From Miscanthus floridulus (taxonomy: Eukaryota; Streptophyta; Magnoliopsida; Poales; Poaceae), in NCBI RefSeq assembly GCF_019320115.1, contig NC_089587.1:89546939-89610938 (forward strand): DNA of 64,000 bases, written 5' to 3'. The notes beneath the pieces are model-generated. The model did not search any database, was not told the origin of the DNA, and was given only the letters and a program-made list of their open reading frames with translations. Of the stretch, positions 1 to 12,381 are shown one piece after another. The position numbers and the translations under genes are program-made. How positions within the stretch are numbered: position 1 is the first letter of the stretch; each line of letters opens with the position of its first letter.

Positions 1-504
1 GTTAAGGCCCAACACAAGCTTCAGTCGTCCATCAACCAGAGGGTTCAATACGAGTCCTGGCTCCACATCCATCTGGACCAGCCAAGTTTCTGCCAAAGTG
101 CAACTGCCTGACTCAGAGAACTCCCCAGCTGAAAAAGATATGCGTGCAAAAAGAATTAGGAACAGAGGTATGCAGGGCGTGTTGGGAAATAACAGAAGCT
201 GTTCAATCTCTCATGAAGATAAAGCAGAAGTCTCCACAGTGAAGCAAGGCCTTTCACCAATTTAATTTTATTTTTCCACTTTAAATTTCTACGGAAATTT
301 GTCTGCCTAACGTGAAGTTGCAACAACCCCCTTAAGCTATTAGAAAAGTGGAGAAGTATGTTTGTATGCAGCTTATACCATATTCATATATTTATTGATG
401 TATGATTCAGTAAAATATGTTATTTTAGCTGTTTTGGACTTTCGGTGCCGAAGTACTAACAGAGATCATCAAATGAAAAGCACAAAAAGGAAAGGTGACT
501 TACC
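1..504 (-). other. Possible spliced 3' UTR of the WD40 gene, or an exon of a gene to the left
   Basis: Downstream of the WD40 stop codon (542-544) a good donor ATG|GTAAGT lies at 504/503 and an acceptor TTTTTCAG at 130-129. That would give a terminal exon at 1-128. One frame of 1-128 stays open to the window edge, so it could instead belong to another minus-strand gene cut off on the left. Nothing in it is recognisable. Confidence 0.3.
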
Positions 505-541
505 ATGTTAGCGGAACAATTCTACGATGTCTGGCAGCATA

Positions 542-3500
542 TCAATCATTTCCTTGCAGAGGGTGTGAAAGACGCCAATTAAGATGTGTACGCCCACTTC
601 TATTATGATATAAAACCTGCCAGGCCAATAGTCAATGAGAGAACCAGCTAAACATAAAAACAAAGCAAACACTCGTGGTTCTGCCCAGCCATAAATGGAA
701 ATAATTTATCATACATCAGTCACAGTCCTTCCCTCTTCAGGGGCCACATTAGTCAGTTATGCACATCAAGGCGAGAACTCATACATATGTATAATGAATA
801 TGAATATGCCAATAGAATCTTCAAACCATGCCTAATTCACATAACCACTAACCAAGCTATTTTACATTTTTACAATTTTTTATTTGGAATTTCTAGCTTT
901 TCTAGATTCATAGCTTCCTCCATCCCAAATTATAAGACATTTTGGCATTTCTAGATTCATAGCTTTTACTATGTATCAAGACATAACATATATCTAGGTA
1001 CGTAGCAAAAGCTATGAACCTAGAAAAGCCAAAACGTCTTATAACTTGGAACAGAGGGAGTACTATTCAGTAAACCACATCATCCTCACTAATTGTGTTT
1101 TGCTAGGCAATTTTGGTATAATTTACTGGGCTCTCCTGGACTTGAGCGCATTGTACCTAGAAGGAACAAGAGCTTCACTGATTGGTGGAGAAAAGCAAAC
1201 AAAAAGATTTGAACAGTATGGTGATCCTGGAAGCATGGGCCTTGTGGCTTCACAGGAAAAGAGGAGTTTTTGACAGTGCGACTCCTTCCCTAGCAACAGC
1301 ACAACATTCCTTCAAAGAGGAATTGAGTCTTGCTGCTTCGCCAGTGCTCACTGCTCAAAAACTTCAGGAGCTATTTTTTGGTCCTGGAGAGATGCTAGTG
1401 TAAGTGGCTAGAAAGGTCGGGTCATTTCTTCCTTGTAACAAGGGTTTGAGTGCCGTGTGGTGTTTTTTTTCCTTGCAACCTTCTCTTGTCTCACAGGTGA
1501 GGCATAGGGGTTGCCTTCTATGGGTTTCTATCCCCTTTCTTTCTCTCTACAATATAAAGATACGCAGCTCTCCTGCGTGTTTGAGAAAAAAAGGTTAACC
1601 ACATCAATAATAAGATGTATTGCATTTCTACTGATTTCAGTTGTTGTAGACCAACAAAACAATCCAAACAATACCTCTTCCAGTATGACATACGCAACAT
1701 AAGAAACTAAAAGGCCAAATAAGCAACTCACAACTTTCTGATCACTTCCTCCTGTGCAGAGGTATTCGTCATTAGGGGCTACAGAAACCTGGGATTTATA
1801 CCATGAAAAATCAATAGCAAAAGAGGTAAGCTGAAGAGCCCCAGAAGTAGAATATCAAAATATAGGCTCACCGCATTAGCACATCGAGTATGAGCGACGA
1901 TATGTCTGACACAAGGTTGACCTAGAGTAACATCCCACATTCCAACACTAAAAGCAGAGTAAATTAGTAGTTAAGCATTTTCATAACTTAAATGCAGATT
2001 GATGAAAATGACACAATGTGTATGTCATTGGGCTAATTACTCACCTGCCATCACCACTTACAGTGACAAGTACAGGTTCGTTATGCAGCCACTGTGTGGC
2101 ATTTACCCCCTGATCACCCTCATCAACATGACTGAACATACAACAGAGAAGATACTCAAAGCCTATACAAAGGTGGATAACAAAACAAAAGGATGCTGCA
2201 TTGGAAGACAATGAACAGAGTACTATTTAGATTTTATAGCCACAATCTGCAAACCATGTGGTAGGAAACAATGAAGACAGGACATGTCCGTAGTATTAGC
2301 AGGGGTTATCAAGTGGTCAAACAACACCACATTTAGTCTCAACCACAGGGTATTACCAGGGGTTACCGGTAACCTAGTGGACAAACAACAACTCCCGAGC
2401 AGGTGGACAAACAACAACTCCCGAGCAGGTGGAGTAGGCTAGAGATGAAACCCAACAAAAGACACCAAGAAAAAAGGTATAAAACTGAAACTAGCAATAG
2501 TCATCATAGTAAAAGGGGATACACGCACTAGACCATTCTAAGCTTTGCCTAGTATTTTTTTCAAAATATTTAGATTTGACATGAGAAAACAATAATATCT
2601 TTTGCCTCAAAAAATACTTTTTGTAGTACAAGTTTATAACACCACATCATAAATGAGCAATGTTTTGGAGTTTGGACATTGGCACGTTCTTCAGAGCACA
2701 AATTTTGCACTTTTGGTTAAATATTTATAGAACACAGCAAAAGTAAATAAGTATAGAACATGTGTCCTAAGTTCACTTTACCATTTGTCCTAGGTCAAAC
2801 TTATCTAACTTTAACCAAGCTTATAGAAAAAATGCATCAACATCTACGATATCAAATTAGTTCATTAAATTCTCAATGAAATATGTCTTGATAGTGCATC
2901 AATTTGAACTGGTAGATGTTAGTTTATTTTTCTAAAAACTTGGTCAAAATTAGAGAAGTTTGACTTGGGACAAAGCTAAATCTATGCATGGTCTCCAAAA
3001 TACAACTTTGACTAGCAATATCTATAAAAAAACATACCATCTTAAATTAAAATTAAAATAGTTATACAATATGAAAGTATGTTTCATAATGAATCTAGTA
3101 ATGCTAATCTTATGTTTCATAATGAATCTAATAACGCTAATCTTATGTTTTCAACCTATACATTTATATATTCATAGGCAAATGGTAAAAAAAATTACTT
3201 AGGACAAACCTAGATGGACTTATATTTCAGATCAGAGGAAATAGATTTTATAAAAGTATTACATAAAGTACAAACTCTGAGCACATATGGAACATCTAAC
3301 AGAATGGAATCATCATGAGCATACCAATGACCAGCCAGAATGATGTATTAAATGTTTCCTCTATTTTTTTTATATAATTTTGCAACTTCAGGAGTAACAT
3401 AGCATGAATAAAGATCTTCGTAAATGGAGAAGTTTAAATAAACGAGTAAAGCTTTTACTGTAGTTATCTTTTCTACTTTTCTTTCTTTTTTTGAGGGCAA

Positions 3501-6500
3501 GACAGTAGGGAAAGGCCCTAGGTAAAATAAAACAAAAGAAAGGAAAATACAACAGAAACGTCTACAAAAAGCAGACAGAACTTCACAACAGGCTATTCAG
3601 CAAAAAAAAAAAGGCTATTGCTAAGAGAGAACTTAAATCTGTGTAGAAACAACTTTACAGCATGTACAAGTTTTCTACTTTTCTTGTGAAGCTACCTAAA
3701 TAAAACAGACAGAAACAGTCTACATCAGATTACTAGAAACAGCACATCATGAATCCAGTGAAAAACTAAATTGCAATTCATAGTATAGATGACTTGGGCA
3801 GGCCTGGTGCAGTGGTGAGAGCTGTCTCAGTGAGCCACCAGGTCGTGGGTTCGAAGCAGTCTCTCCGCAAATTTTGCGGGGGAAGGCTTGCCTCGGTTTT
3901 TCCCTTCCCAAGACCCCACTCATGTGGGAGCCTCCGGCACAGGGTCTACCCCCTTATAGTATAGATGACTTCCACTAGGTTCACAATTGAAGCTCATAAA
4001 TTGTCACCAACTTTTCAGGCATAACTAATCACTAGATGCCATAATGATTAGTGCTGCATTTTACATACCCTGGCAGTTGACTTGTGTATTCTGCAGTAGG
4101 CATCTGACTACCATGGCTAAAGCAATGTAAAGGCCGAAAAAATCGCATATCTCTGCTTCGTGAAACATCCTTGCTTTGATTTATTGGGACAAGCCTTGTG
4201 TCCCAAACCAAAGTATTATTTGATGTGCTAGAAGCAGAAAAATAGGTGCCACAGTTGCTAAATGAAACAGATGTAACCTGTTGAGAAGCAACATATTTAT
4301 TATCAGTTCTCAGAGAAGAAATATGTTAGTAACTAAGAGATCAATAAGAAAGATTTCAGTCTCACAAAAGCAATGAAATAATTTCCATATTATCAATTAA
4401 AACTATACAGCCCTTAATTCCAACTTCTATGCAACAATACCTCACAACCAGATCCCACTGACAAGTGGCTAACTGCAGAACAAGTACGGATGTCAAATAA
4501 GCCAATTGTCCCATCACCAGAACCTGCATATTGAAAGTAAAGACAAAAATACAGTTCATCATGGCTGCAATAGGGGAGATCCCATGTGACAGAAAGGATA
4601 AATAACCTGTAATGAGAGTGTTGCCAGCAGGGTTGACTTTAAGGGAAGTAATGTACTGTGACAGAGATATGTTAGTCCTCCATTAACCTCTAAAAGTCAT
4701 ACATACATAGAAACAAAAGGAGAAGGTACATACAGAGTCACTTGCAGAGAAAGATAAATAAGACTCTGGAGAATCAATATCCCATAATTGTACCACAGCT
4801 GAGCCACCATAGTCACAATCGCTTCCACATGCCAGATGATTCTCACTATAGAACTCCATTGTATCAACTGAGGGATAGATCATATCCTGGGACCTACATT
4901 AACAAAGATTTACAGGGTTCGAGTCTGGTTTAACAGTTTAAGCATATTAGGATTTTGCACTTTAATCGTTTCCATTTTTCCTCTCTAGAAGCTCAGGCCA
5001 CATAAAGCACTTTAGTCCTCAGCTTAGGAAATTTTCCTCTGCAAAATGCACCCATATAGTTTCTACTATCTATATAACTGTATCAACATTTTTTTTAATC
5101 TTTTTTCCTCAAAAACACAGGAGAGGTGTGTATCTTTGTATTAAAGAGAGAATAAGGAAATTGTCCCTCACAAAGCAACCACTCTATCTCAATTAGGGGA
5201 TGAGAGGGTTGCAGGAAAAGAAAACGAAATGGTAACAAGCATCAACATTCTTTTTTAATAAAATGCACAGTGGGGGCCCACCCCTACTGTACTTCCCCTC
5301 AAAAACAGGCATCAACATTCAAAATGGAGTCAAAAGCATCGTGGATCTCAACTTTTCCTGCGTTCTCATCTGGGTCCATGAACTCTCAAAGCGACCATCT
5401 GGGTCCTTTTAACTTTTCAAATGGTTCATTCGAAGGGAGAATAACTAAATACTGTTGTAAACATTAACAATTTATATTCAACAAGTTTTAAAAAGAAAAG
5501 GTTAACACAATAATATATGATACAAAACTTGTGAACTAGGGCAGAACAAGTATTTATGAGGAAAAAAAAAGAAAACAAAACGGGATGGAGAAGAACAAAT
5601 TCACGTGTTACCTCAAGTTCGAATTTAGATCAGAAGCAAGTTCACCTCTTAAAGCATTCCATAGTAGAAGCTTACCGTCACCTTTTGCTCCACTAGTGAC
5701 AACAAGACCTGTAAATGTACACCATGTTGAGATCAAAATAATAAAGAAAGATGGAATAAAAATAGAGATAATTATGATTCATTTAAGAGAAGAAGCATAA
5801 GGCAAACGAACAAACCAGTAGAGTTAACACAACACAGAAAGTTATCACCATTATCTGCAGTTAATATATCCTTATCTTCCATAGATGTTGGCATCACCCA
5901 ACAAAATCACTATTCTCGTGAGACATCAGAACAAAAAATTGAACAGAACAATATGGTAGTACATAGGAGTATAGGACATAGGAGTCAATCAGCATAAAAA
6001 CAGAAACGAACATAAGGTTGCTGTATTTTCTTTCCCATGGAAAATCTGCCAGCTCAGCATCAATTGTCTAAGAAAACTACCAACATACAAGAAAAAAAAG
6101 GAGAAAGCTATGAACTAAACAAAATGTAAATAAGACATACAAGATGTAGGAGTTTGTGGGATAAAGAGATAGGGTTGATGAAAAGCACACATACATGATT
6201 GCCATTTATTCACTGCCATAGCATTTATTTTCTGAGTATGCCCCACTGAATTTTGGTCATCACCACCCAGCGTATAGAGGCAAGAGCCGGTAATGCAGTC
6301 CCATACCTATTCTCCAGTACAGGAAGAGAAGCAATAAACAGTTTTATTCTCACATCAGTTGCAGGGATCGGCAAGGAACAAAATCTAGTCACCTTTAATA
6401 AATTAGAAGCACAAGACACTACACTTGCTCCTTTGACTGCAAACGCGATAGACTGGATCTGAGAACAATAAGTAGAACTAAGTAACAACACTAGTCAACA

Positions 6501-9500
6501 TGGTAAAAAGTAAGCGTGAGCATGTCAAAAACTCTATGACCAAAGAAAAACGAAATCCAAAAATAAAACATTCTAATATAATGTGAAATTCAGATTGGTT
6601 AGCACTTGCACAACAAATACTCTTATCTGGTTGTATAGGGCACGCCCTTTATTCAAATACTCTTATCCACAAACCAGATATGCTTATGAAACATCAGTTT
6701 CTCTTTCTCATCATTGTATAGGGCACATTTCGAAGTAATGTGACAAAGAATTGAGGATGAAGCACGAAATGCAAATATTACAAGTGAAAGGTTCAAGCAT
6801 GTCATATAGTCACATGACCACCTTTACCATTATTTTCATGGGTGTGGTCTTAACTCGTGAGCTTTTGTCCAGATATAGGAAGGGATACTAATACTGTAAT
6901 ACAAGCAACAAAAGGAAGGGGATGAAAAGGTATGGATGCACTAGCTCAGAACATACAGAATCTGTAAATGCGCCAAGAAAACTTATTTGGCATACCTTGG
7001 TATTGTGGCCTCTAAGCTGAATTGCCCTTCCAGAAAGAAGATTGAAAAGCAGTAATTCATTGGGTGCCTGGATTCATGAAATATTAAATAAACCAAGAGA
7101 ATAAAGGGCGTGCCCAATAATCAAAGCTCCCACACAAGCTAAAATATTCAAATAATTTAAAATAAGGATAACAAAATATGATTAAGAACAAAGATAAAGA
7201 TACTTAAGACAGTACAACAGTGATTTTTACAGTAGTAAGAAATACAAGGTATTCTTGAATAGTAAATGAAACATGAATCATAAATGGCACTGACCTCATT
7301 AGAGCTAGAAACAAGCTGAGGCAACCCTTCTGGATGAAATTTTACATCAAGAACTTTGCGGATACCTTGCTGAGGCAGAGCAACATTAAAAAAAAATTAG
7401 ATAGGAATGTATAGATATAAGTGGTGGAGCTTGGGCTGGAGCAAAGAGCAGAAGCCAGAAAACATAGTAGAGTGAGCTCTAAATCTATAAAAGCTTTACT
7501 GGACCAGGTGGGACCATGGCCCACGTTGGCCTCAACGAAGCTCCACTCCTGATAGATACAACAACAAAATAAGACAACACAACCTTATTGTCCATGCAAA
7601 TTGAGTAGGCTAGAGATGACAACCAAAATGAGCCACCAACAGGAAGGGAAAAAATATTGACATGCTCCAAGTTGAAGAATTTTTTAATGAAAAGCATTTA
7701 GAGAAATAGTTATGGTTTCCTGTTGGACCATCTGGTGTCATCACAATTCCTTCATTTTTTTGGAGTGATTTCTTTAGCTAGATTTCTGGTTCAAAGAGGA
7801 TTTGGCTCTAATCTTTTTTTTTTCCTCGAACACATAGGAGAGCTGTGTATCTTTGTATTAAGAAGAAAAGGGGGGCAAGAACCCTTTTTTTTTTTCTCGA
7901 ACACGCAGGAGAACTGCGTATCTTTATATTAAGAAGAAAAAAAAGGGGGGGCAAGAGCCCTTACAACACACACTCACACTCCTAAGCTCTTAGACAAACA
8001 CACGCGCCTTGGTGTCATCACAATTCCTTCATTTTTTTGGAGTGATTTCTTTAGCTAGATTTCTGGTTCAAAGAGGATTTGGCTCTAATCTTTTTTTTTT
8101 CCTCGAACACATAGGAGAGCTGTGTATCTTTGTATTAAGAAGAAAAGGGGGGCAAGAACCCCTTTTTTTTTCTCGAACACGCAGGAGAACTGTGTATCTT
8201 TATATTAAGAAGAAAAAAAAGGGGGGGCAAGAACCCTTACAACACACACCCTCGTTTGTTAGACTACATGCCCTTTCCCTACAACAAACACGACCACGAC
8301 CTGATTTGGCTCTAATCTTGCATACTCCAAGGTTATTGTTAGAACAATGGCTATTTGATAGGGGTCTCCCTGTTGTTCCATTAAAAAAGAAGTCATCTTC
8401 TTATGAGAGAATTATGGCCTTACTACATCAATGCATGTCAACAGTCAGGCTACCGGAACTTAAGGTCACTGTCAATACAGAAAACTAATAACCAGGGAGG
8501 TCACCACTCACCAGACTGTTTGACTGTTAGGATATATCCTTCTCATTTTTTCTGATTGACAAGCTAATCCACTTCAACACAGGAATCAAATTTAGTTTTG
8601 TTAATTTACAAGCAGAAACAAGCATGCACTTAATAAAAAAGATGTACACCAGAAGAGTGCTTAATATTTGCATAAAGAGAAGACAGTCAAAGCAAAGTAT
8701 TAGATATCAAAGGTTCCAACTTCCACAAAATTCCACTGGCAAATGCATAAGAGATCCTTACCCTGCCATGAGGCTGAGCAGAAGGAGCACTTGACGTATA
8801 AGCACATGAAGTTGGACACCAAGATAGGTAACTTTTTCTCACAACATGTACAGCAGGCCCTTCAAACTGGACTGCAGGTGAATTCCATCCTAATTGAAAA
8901 TCAAGAATAACTCATTATGATTTTAGGAAAATGAAAAAGGTAGATACAACTTTGAAAGGAAAAAACAACTGAGCAATAATCATTTGAGAACAAAACTACA
9001 AACAAACGTGCCTTCAAGAAATGGAGTCCATCTTTCACAATTTCGTCCAGCATAACCTCCATAAGAAGCAGCTTGAGAGCAGCTGACACCAGTTTCACGT
9101 CCCTCAAGACAGAATAATATATTTTTCTTAATATCTCTATGTGAAACTAGTGGATTAGCATGTCCTTTCCAAATATTGAAATTTCTTGAACCATCACTAT
9201 TTGAGCTAGGATTTGGTTCATTCTTCAAGGTTTCTGCATGGTGTCACCACACTTGGTCAGTTGATACAGATCTGTTCAAACATATTTGCTATTTTATAAT
9301 AGCTTAAAAAGCAAATTTCATTAAAAACAGATAATTATGGGTCAACATATTCATTTTAAATAAAAAATAAGTTGTTACACACCAGCATTCCTGGGCGCAT
9401 CTCGGCATGCTAAGGACATTGTAGCTTAATCTTCACAGTAAAATCAAAATATCCAAGATTAACAGGAATCATGACGCCCTTACAAAATCTATGTAATTTT

Positions 9501-11726
9501 GTGGTGTGAGCAGTCAAACTTGCAAAAAAAAAAGACTAACATAAACGATGGTTTTCATTTATGGCATGGAGATGATGTTAGTAGCTACTAGCTTGTACTT
9601 CCAAACCACTGTTTATTAAATATTCTTTAATAAAATTTAGCAGATAGCTGAAAAGGTACTGCTCAAAGGCTTGTATATAAAAAATTAACTTTTTTAGAAT
9701 AAAAATAGCACATATGAGCCAAACAAAAAAGAATGTATCTAAGATCAACTGGTAGAAGCTATAATAAGATGATTAATCCTATATTAGGTAAAATGACAAA
9801 CCTGCTGATGCTTCACTATAACACCATGCAGGTGTAACGATGATAGGGTTTCTCTTCCTCTTATGCCCAGGTTCACTTTCTGGGGCTCCTCCGGAAACTG
9901 ACTGTTCATTGATAAACACCTTCTTTGCCTCAGAAGGGGCTGAAGCATTTGCAGTAGTAACCCCTTGTATACTCATGTTAGTCTCTTGATTTGGAAATTC
10001 CACATATGATGAATCTGTTTCTTTAATGGCAACAGTACGACATTGCTTTAACAGCACAGCAGTCAATTGGTTCTGCAAGTCTGTCAAACTGAAACACATC
10101 AAAGAACATGTTAGCACAAACTATTCACATGTTAACAGATAAATAGTTCAGAGTTAACCACATACAGTTCATATTTGAGCAAAGCTTCTTTCTTTTTGGA
10201 CAATGACGTCTTCTTATCCCTTAGAGTTGCATTTCCACCTTGAAATCTGCCTGCAGTACCGCTTTGTTGTTTGCATGCACTGACACTGGGAAATCTACCT
10301 GCAATTTTCCTTATCTTACTTTTCATGGAGACACTTGTAGCACTTCAATAAAATATGTAAATATATAGAAAGTAAACCTGTCACTAGAGGTATAGTTTTC
10401 TGTAATGGCACAATGTTTTCTTCTGGAGTGACTGCAGCAGCAATTGGTCGAACTGTGGCTCTAGCCGCAGAAAGTTGCAGAGTCTGCAAATCAAGAATCA
10501 GCTTTTGTAATCCCTTGCCAGGATGTCAAGCGCCAGTTTAGCACTCATAGAAGTTAGGGGGAAAAAAGATTTCTTGCAGCAACCGTCAAATGGTCAAGAA
10601 AACCATGTGTACCTTTGGCAACTTTCCCTTCTTTTTTAGCATCTTCAAGTGCATCCTCTGGGTGTAGTGAATCAAATGATATTTTGAATGTTTCTCAACC
10701 AACCTGTCCATTATCTTTGGGTTCGATGTAAGCCAGTCTGATATCTGCTGTGTAGCAACTAGTGAGTCCAGCTCAAGAGATTCCAACCACTGGTACACAG
10801 GCTTCCATAGATCAGTTCGCTGGAACCTGTACGGGAATGCGCTCTGGTCTGCATCTAAAACCTGACAAAGAATAAAATAGAAGTGACCCTGACTCAGTTT
10901 TGTTGATCAATATGGCCTTATGGGGCTAGAATACAAGCATGTATCAAAGACATATGGAGAAGGATAGTTCCATCAGTGCTATCATGCAGAAGCAGCAGAC
11001 TACATGAAGTACAGAGCTCTGAATTGAACTAACTGACACAGTAGTTCAAACATTCATAGAAACTCTGATAATCAGGAAACTAAACTAGCCATTATACGAC
11101 TCCAAATTCCGAGGGCTGGAAAGTGTTGGCCTTTCTGTTACAAACCCATAGTAACTATTCAATTCTATACGACTGAGCAAGAGAGTAATCCCAGATCAGT
11201 GGCCATTGGATTGATTCAGGAATAAACCACACCCCCAATCACCAGATTTGATGAAGAAGAAAAAAAACAGATAAACCACGCAAGCCGATTAATTTCATCA
11301 ACTCGACAACCGGGGGAGTCACATAACAATTCACAAATAGTTGAGGTGTAGTTGGGTTACCTGGTCGCCGCGGAGAGCGAGGAGGCGCTGGTGTAGCTGG
11401 GAGCGGGGAAGGGAGGGGAGCTCGGGGCGGTGCACGTCGATGTAGGCGTCGACCTCGGGCTCGGTGGGCGGCCGTCCGTCGGGGAAGGACTCTAGCCAGG
11501 CTCGCGCGGCGATCTCCCATGGGTGCGGCGGCCGCGTCGAAGAGGAGGAAGGCGGCGCGGCGGGGGTTTGCGGTTGCGGAGGGGTCGGCTTCGGGGGCGT
11601 GGCCGGGGCGGTCCCGCCGGGGCCGGGGCCAGGGGTTTGTGGGTGGAACGGCGCGGGGACGGGGAAGGGCAGCGGCGCGTCCGGCGGGAGCGCGCGGAGC
11701 GGGAGGATGGCCTGCGGCTCCGGCAT
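542..11726 (-). CDS. WD40-repeat (transducin-like) protein, 902 aa, 20 coding exons
   Basis: Exons in coding order: 11361-11726, 10613-10861, 10378-10483, 10166-10298, 9802-10088, 9012-9233, 8762-8889, 7295-7369, 6996-7067, 6393-6458, 6195-6306, 5612-5708, 4734-4893, 4607-4655, 4441-4523, 4069-4277, 2045-2131, 1872-1947, 1732-1788, 542-616. They sum to 2709 nt with every phase consistent. Residues 1-450 are a Pro/Ala-rich start, a helical conserved part and a basic patch (HKRKRNP). From about residue 455 to the end there are WD repeats, seen in segments such as LLLWNALRG, AVVQLWDIDSP, GTIGLFDIRT, NTLVWDTRL and SVGMWDVTLG. It should be a propeller scaffold. Its partners and pathway cannot be told from sequence and I do not recognise the plant subfamily. 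The start is the first ATG opening the GC-rich exon. Intron 6 needs a GC donor. The longest introns hold repeats. Confidence 0.88.
913..1060. mobile_element. Stowaway-type MITE in a WD40-gene intron
   Basis: The ends are inverted copies of the Stowaway signature. The left end reads CTTCCTCCATCCCAAATTAT and the right end, reversed, reads CTCCCTCTGTTCCAAGTTAT. Both run on into the palindromic ATAAGAC(G)TTTTGGC. TA follows the right end. The inner arms also pair (TTCTAGATTCATAGCTTTT against AAAAGCTATGAACCTAG). The insertion is in the last intron of the WD40 gene and is about 148 bp long. Confidence 0.75.
1083..1596 (+). mobile_element. 5'-truncated L1-type LINE, 3' end with short A tail
   Basis: The element ends in the tail common to grass L1s (ATAAAGATACGCAGCTCTCC, then GCGTGTTTGAG and a run of A). 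The middle translates to a fragment resembling the C-terminus of plant L1 reverse transcriptase (AWALWLHRKRGVFD). A 10-bp direct repeat AACCACATCA flanks it at 1073-1082 and 1597-1606, as expected of target-primed insertion. It lies antisense to the WD40 gene, in its last intron. Confidence 0.7.
2378..2432. repeat. Tandem duplication, 27-bp unit x2
   Basis: The unit GGACAAACAACAACTCCCGA followed by GCAGGT occurs twice in succession inside a WD40-gene intron. No coding effect. Confidence 0.8.
2784..2974. mobile_element. Stowaway-like hairpin MITE (termini decayed)
   Basis: About 48-bp arms are inverted repeats. The left arm runs TTTGTCCTAGGTCAAACTTA and on to AAGCTTATAGAAAAA. The right arm reversed runs TTTGTCCCAAGTCAAACTTC and on to AAGTTTTTAGAAAAA. 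The AGGTCAAACTT-ACCAAG-TATAGAAAAA layout is typical of a large grass Stowaway family. The outermost CTCCCTC ends are not present. It is in the WD40-gene intron between 2131 and 4069. Confidence 0.6.
3077..3150. repeat. Tandem duplication, about 37-bp unit x2
   Basis: TATGTTTCATAATGAATCTA followed by (G/A)TAA(T/C)GCTAATCT occurs twice in direct succession, with two base differences between copies. Intronic. Confidence 0.75.
3796..3955 (+). mobile_element. tRNA-derived SINE with perfect 16-bp target duplication
   Basis: The body holds a pol III A box-like stretch (GGTGCAGTGGTGAGAGC), then a B box (GGTTCGAAGC), then the conserved grass SINE body (TTTGCGGGGGAAGGCTTGCC, CCCCACTCATGTGGGAGCCT, GGGTCTACCCCCTT). 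Identical copies of ATAGTATAGATGACTT flank it at 3780-3795 and 3956-3971. It is about 160 bp long, in an intron of the WD40 gene and antisense to it. The perfect TSD suggests a fairly recent insertion. Confidence 0.88.
5090..5310 (-). mobile_element. L1 LINE tail plus a second short insertion
   Basis: Read on the minus strand, the 5100-5150 part is the L1 3' end (AATACAAAGATACACACCTC, then TGTGTTTTTGAGGAAAAAAG). ATCAACATT occurs before it (near 5082), again at about 5242 and again at about 5311. This suggests two successive insertions, each duplicating the same target. Intronic in the WD40 gene. Confidence 0.5.
7734..8250. repeat. Intronic tandem duplication, period 277 bp, holding L1-tail fragments
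   Basis: A block starting GGTGTCATCACAATTCCTTC at 7734 recurs at 8011 almost unchanged for about 235 bp. Each block contains two minus-oriented L1 3' tails (CTCGAACAC(A/G)(T/C)AGGAGA, then TATCTTT and TATTAAGAAGAAAA) with their A tails read as T runs. The 160-codon open frame through the second block is a by-product of this repeat. It lies in the WD40 intron between exons 7 and 8. Confidence 0.8.
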
Positions 11727-12381
11727 TCGCGGCGGCGGCGGAGGTGCGGTGCCCTGGTGGGTTTTGGGGGGTTTGCTTGTGCTGTGTGCCTGTGTCTGTG
11801 TGCTTGGCAGCTCGAGAGAAATGTGAAATTGCAGCAGTTGCCTTTTTTTTATTTCGAGGTGAAATGGAAAGCGTAATAACTGCAAGCCAGGAAACTCTTC
11901 TCTGCATGCAATTTTGGGAATTTTGACAAACTCATAAATTAAGCTTTTATAAATATAGTACAATGCTGTTCACATCTTTAGTTATGTTTTCTTATATGTT
12001 TTTTTCATGATCTATTCGGTTCAAAGCTTTCAATCAAGACATCGCATTTGGCAAGCTGCAGTGCTGCACCACGCCAAAGAATCTAGTGGCACAAAACAAA
12101 GGCAAAGGACTAGGACAAGGATTGTACTCTCCTCTTAAAAATAGACTGCGGTTCCATTCGAGATACAGCCATACAAGTAGAGGAACAATTTGAGCACACT
12201 ACATACCAGTAGTTTTGCAATCTAAGAAATCGAAACGAACCAAAGAAGTTGAAAACATAGTGAACAAAATTGTGAGTTGTGACAGGTCATAAAGGCTATC
12301 TTGTTGTTTGATTCGTGAAGAAGTTATCCATAAAGGATTTGTAACTGACAGAGTTAGCCATTGATTGTCCACAGCTCTTCA

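Noticed and set aside
3796..3860. A functional tRNA gene
   Set aside because: The A and B boxes belong to a SINE. A cloverleaf cannot be completed, and a 16-bp TSD marks insertion.
8009..8488. 159-codon plus-strand open frame
   Set aside because: It runs across the intronic tandem duplication and L1 tails. The protein is repeat-derived and lies opposite a WD40-gene intron.
11464..11926. Three overlapping plus-strand GC-rich frames of 117-135 codons
   Set aside because: They are shadows of the GC-rich first exon of the WD40 gene, which is supported by 19 downstream exons in phase.
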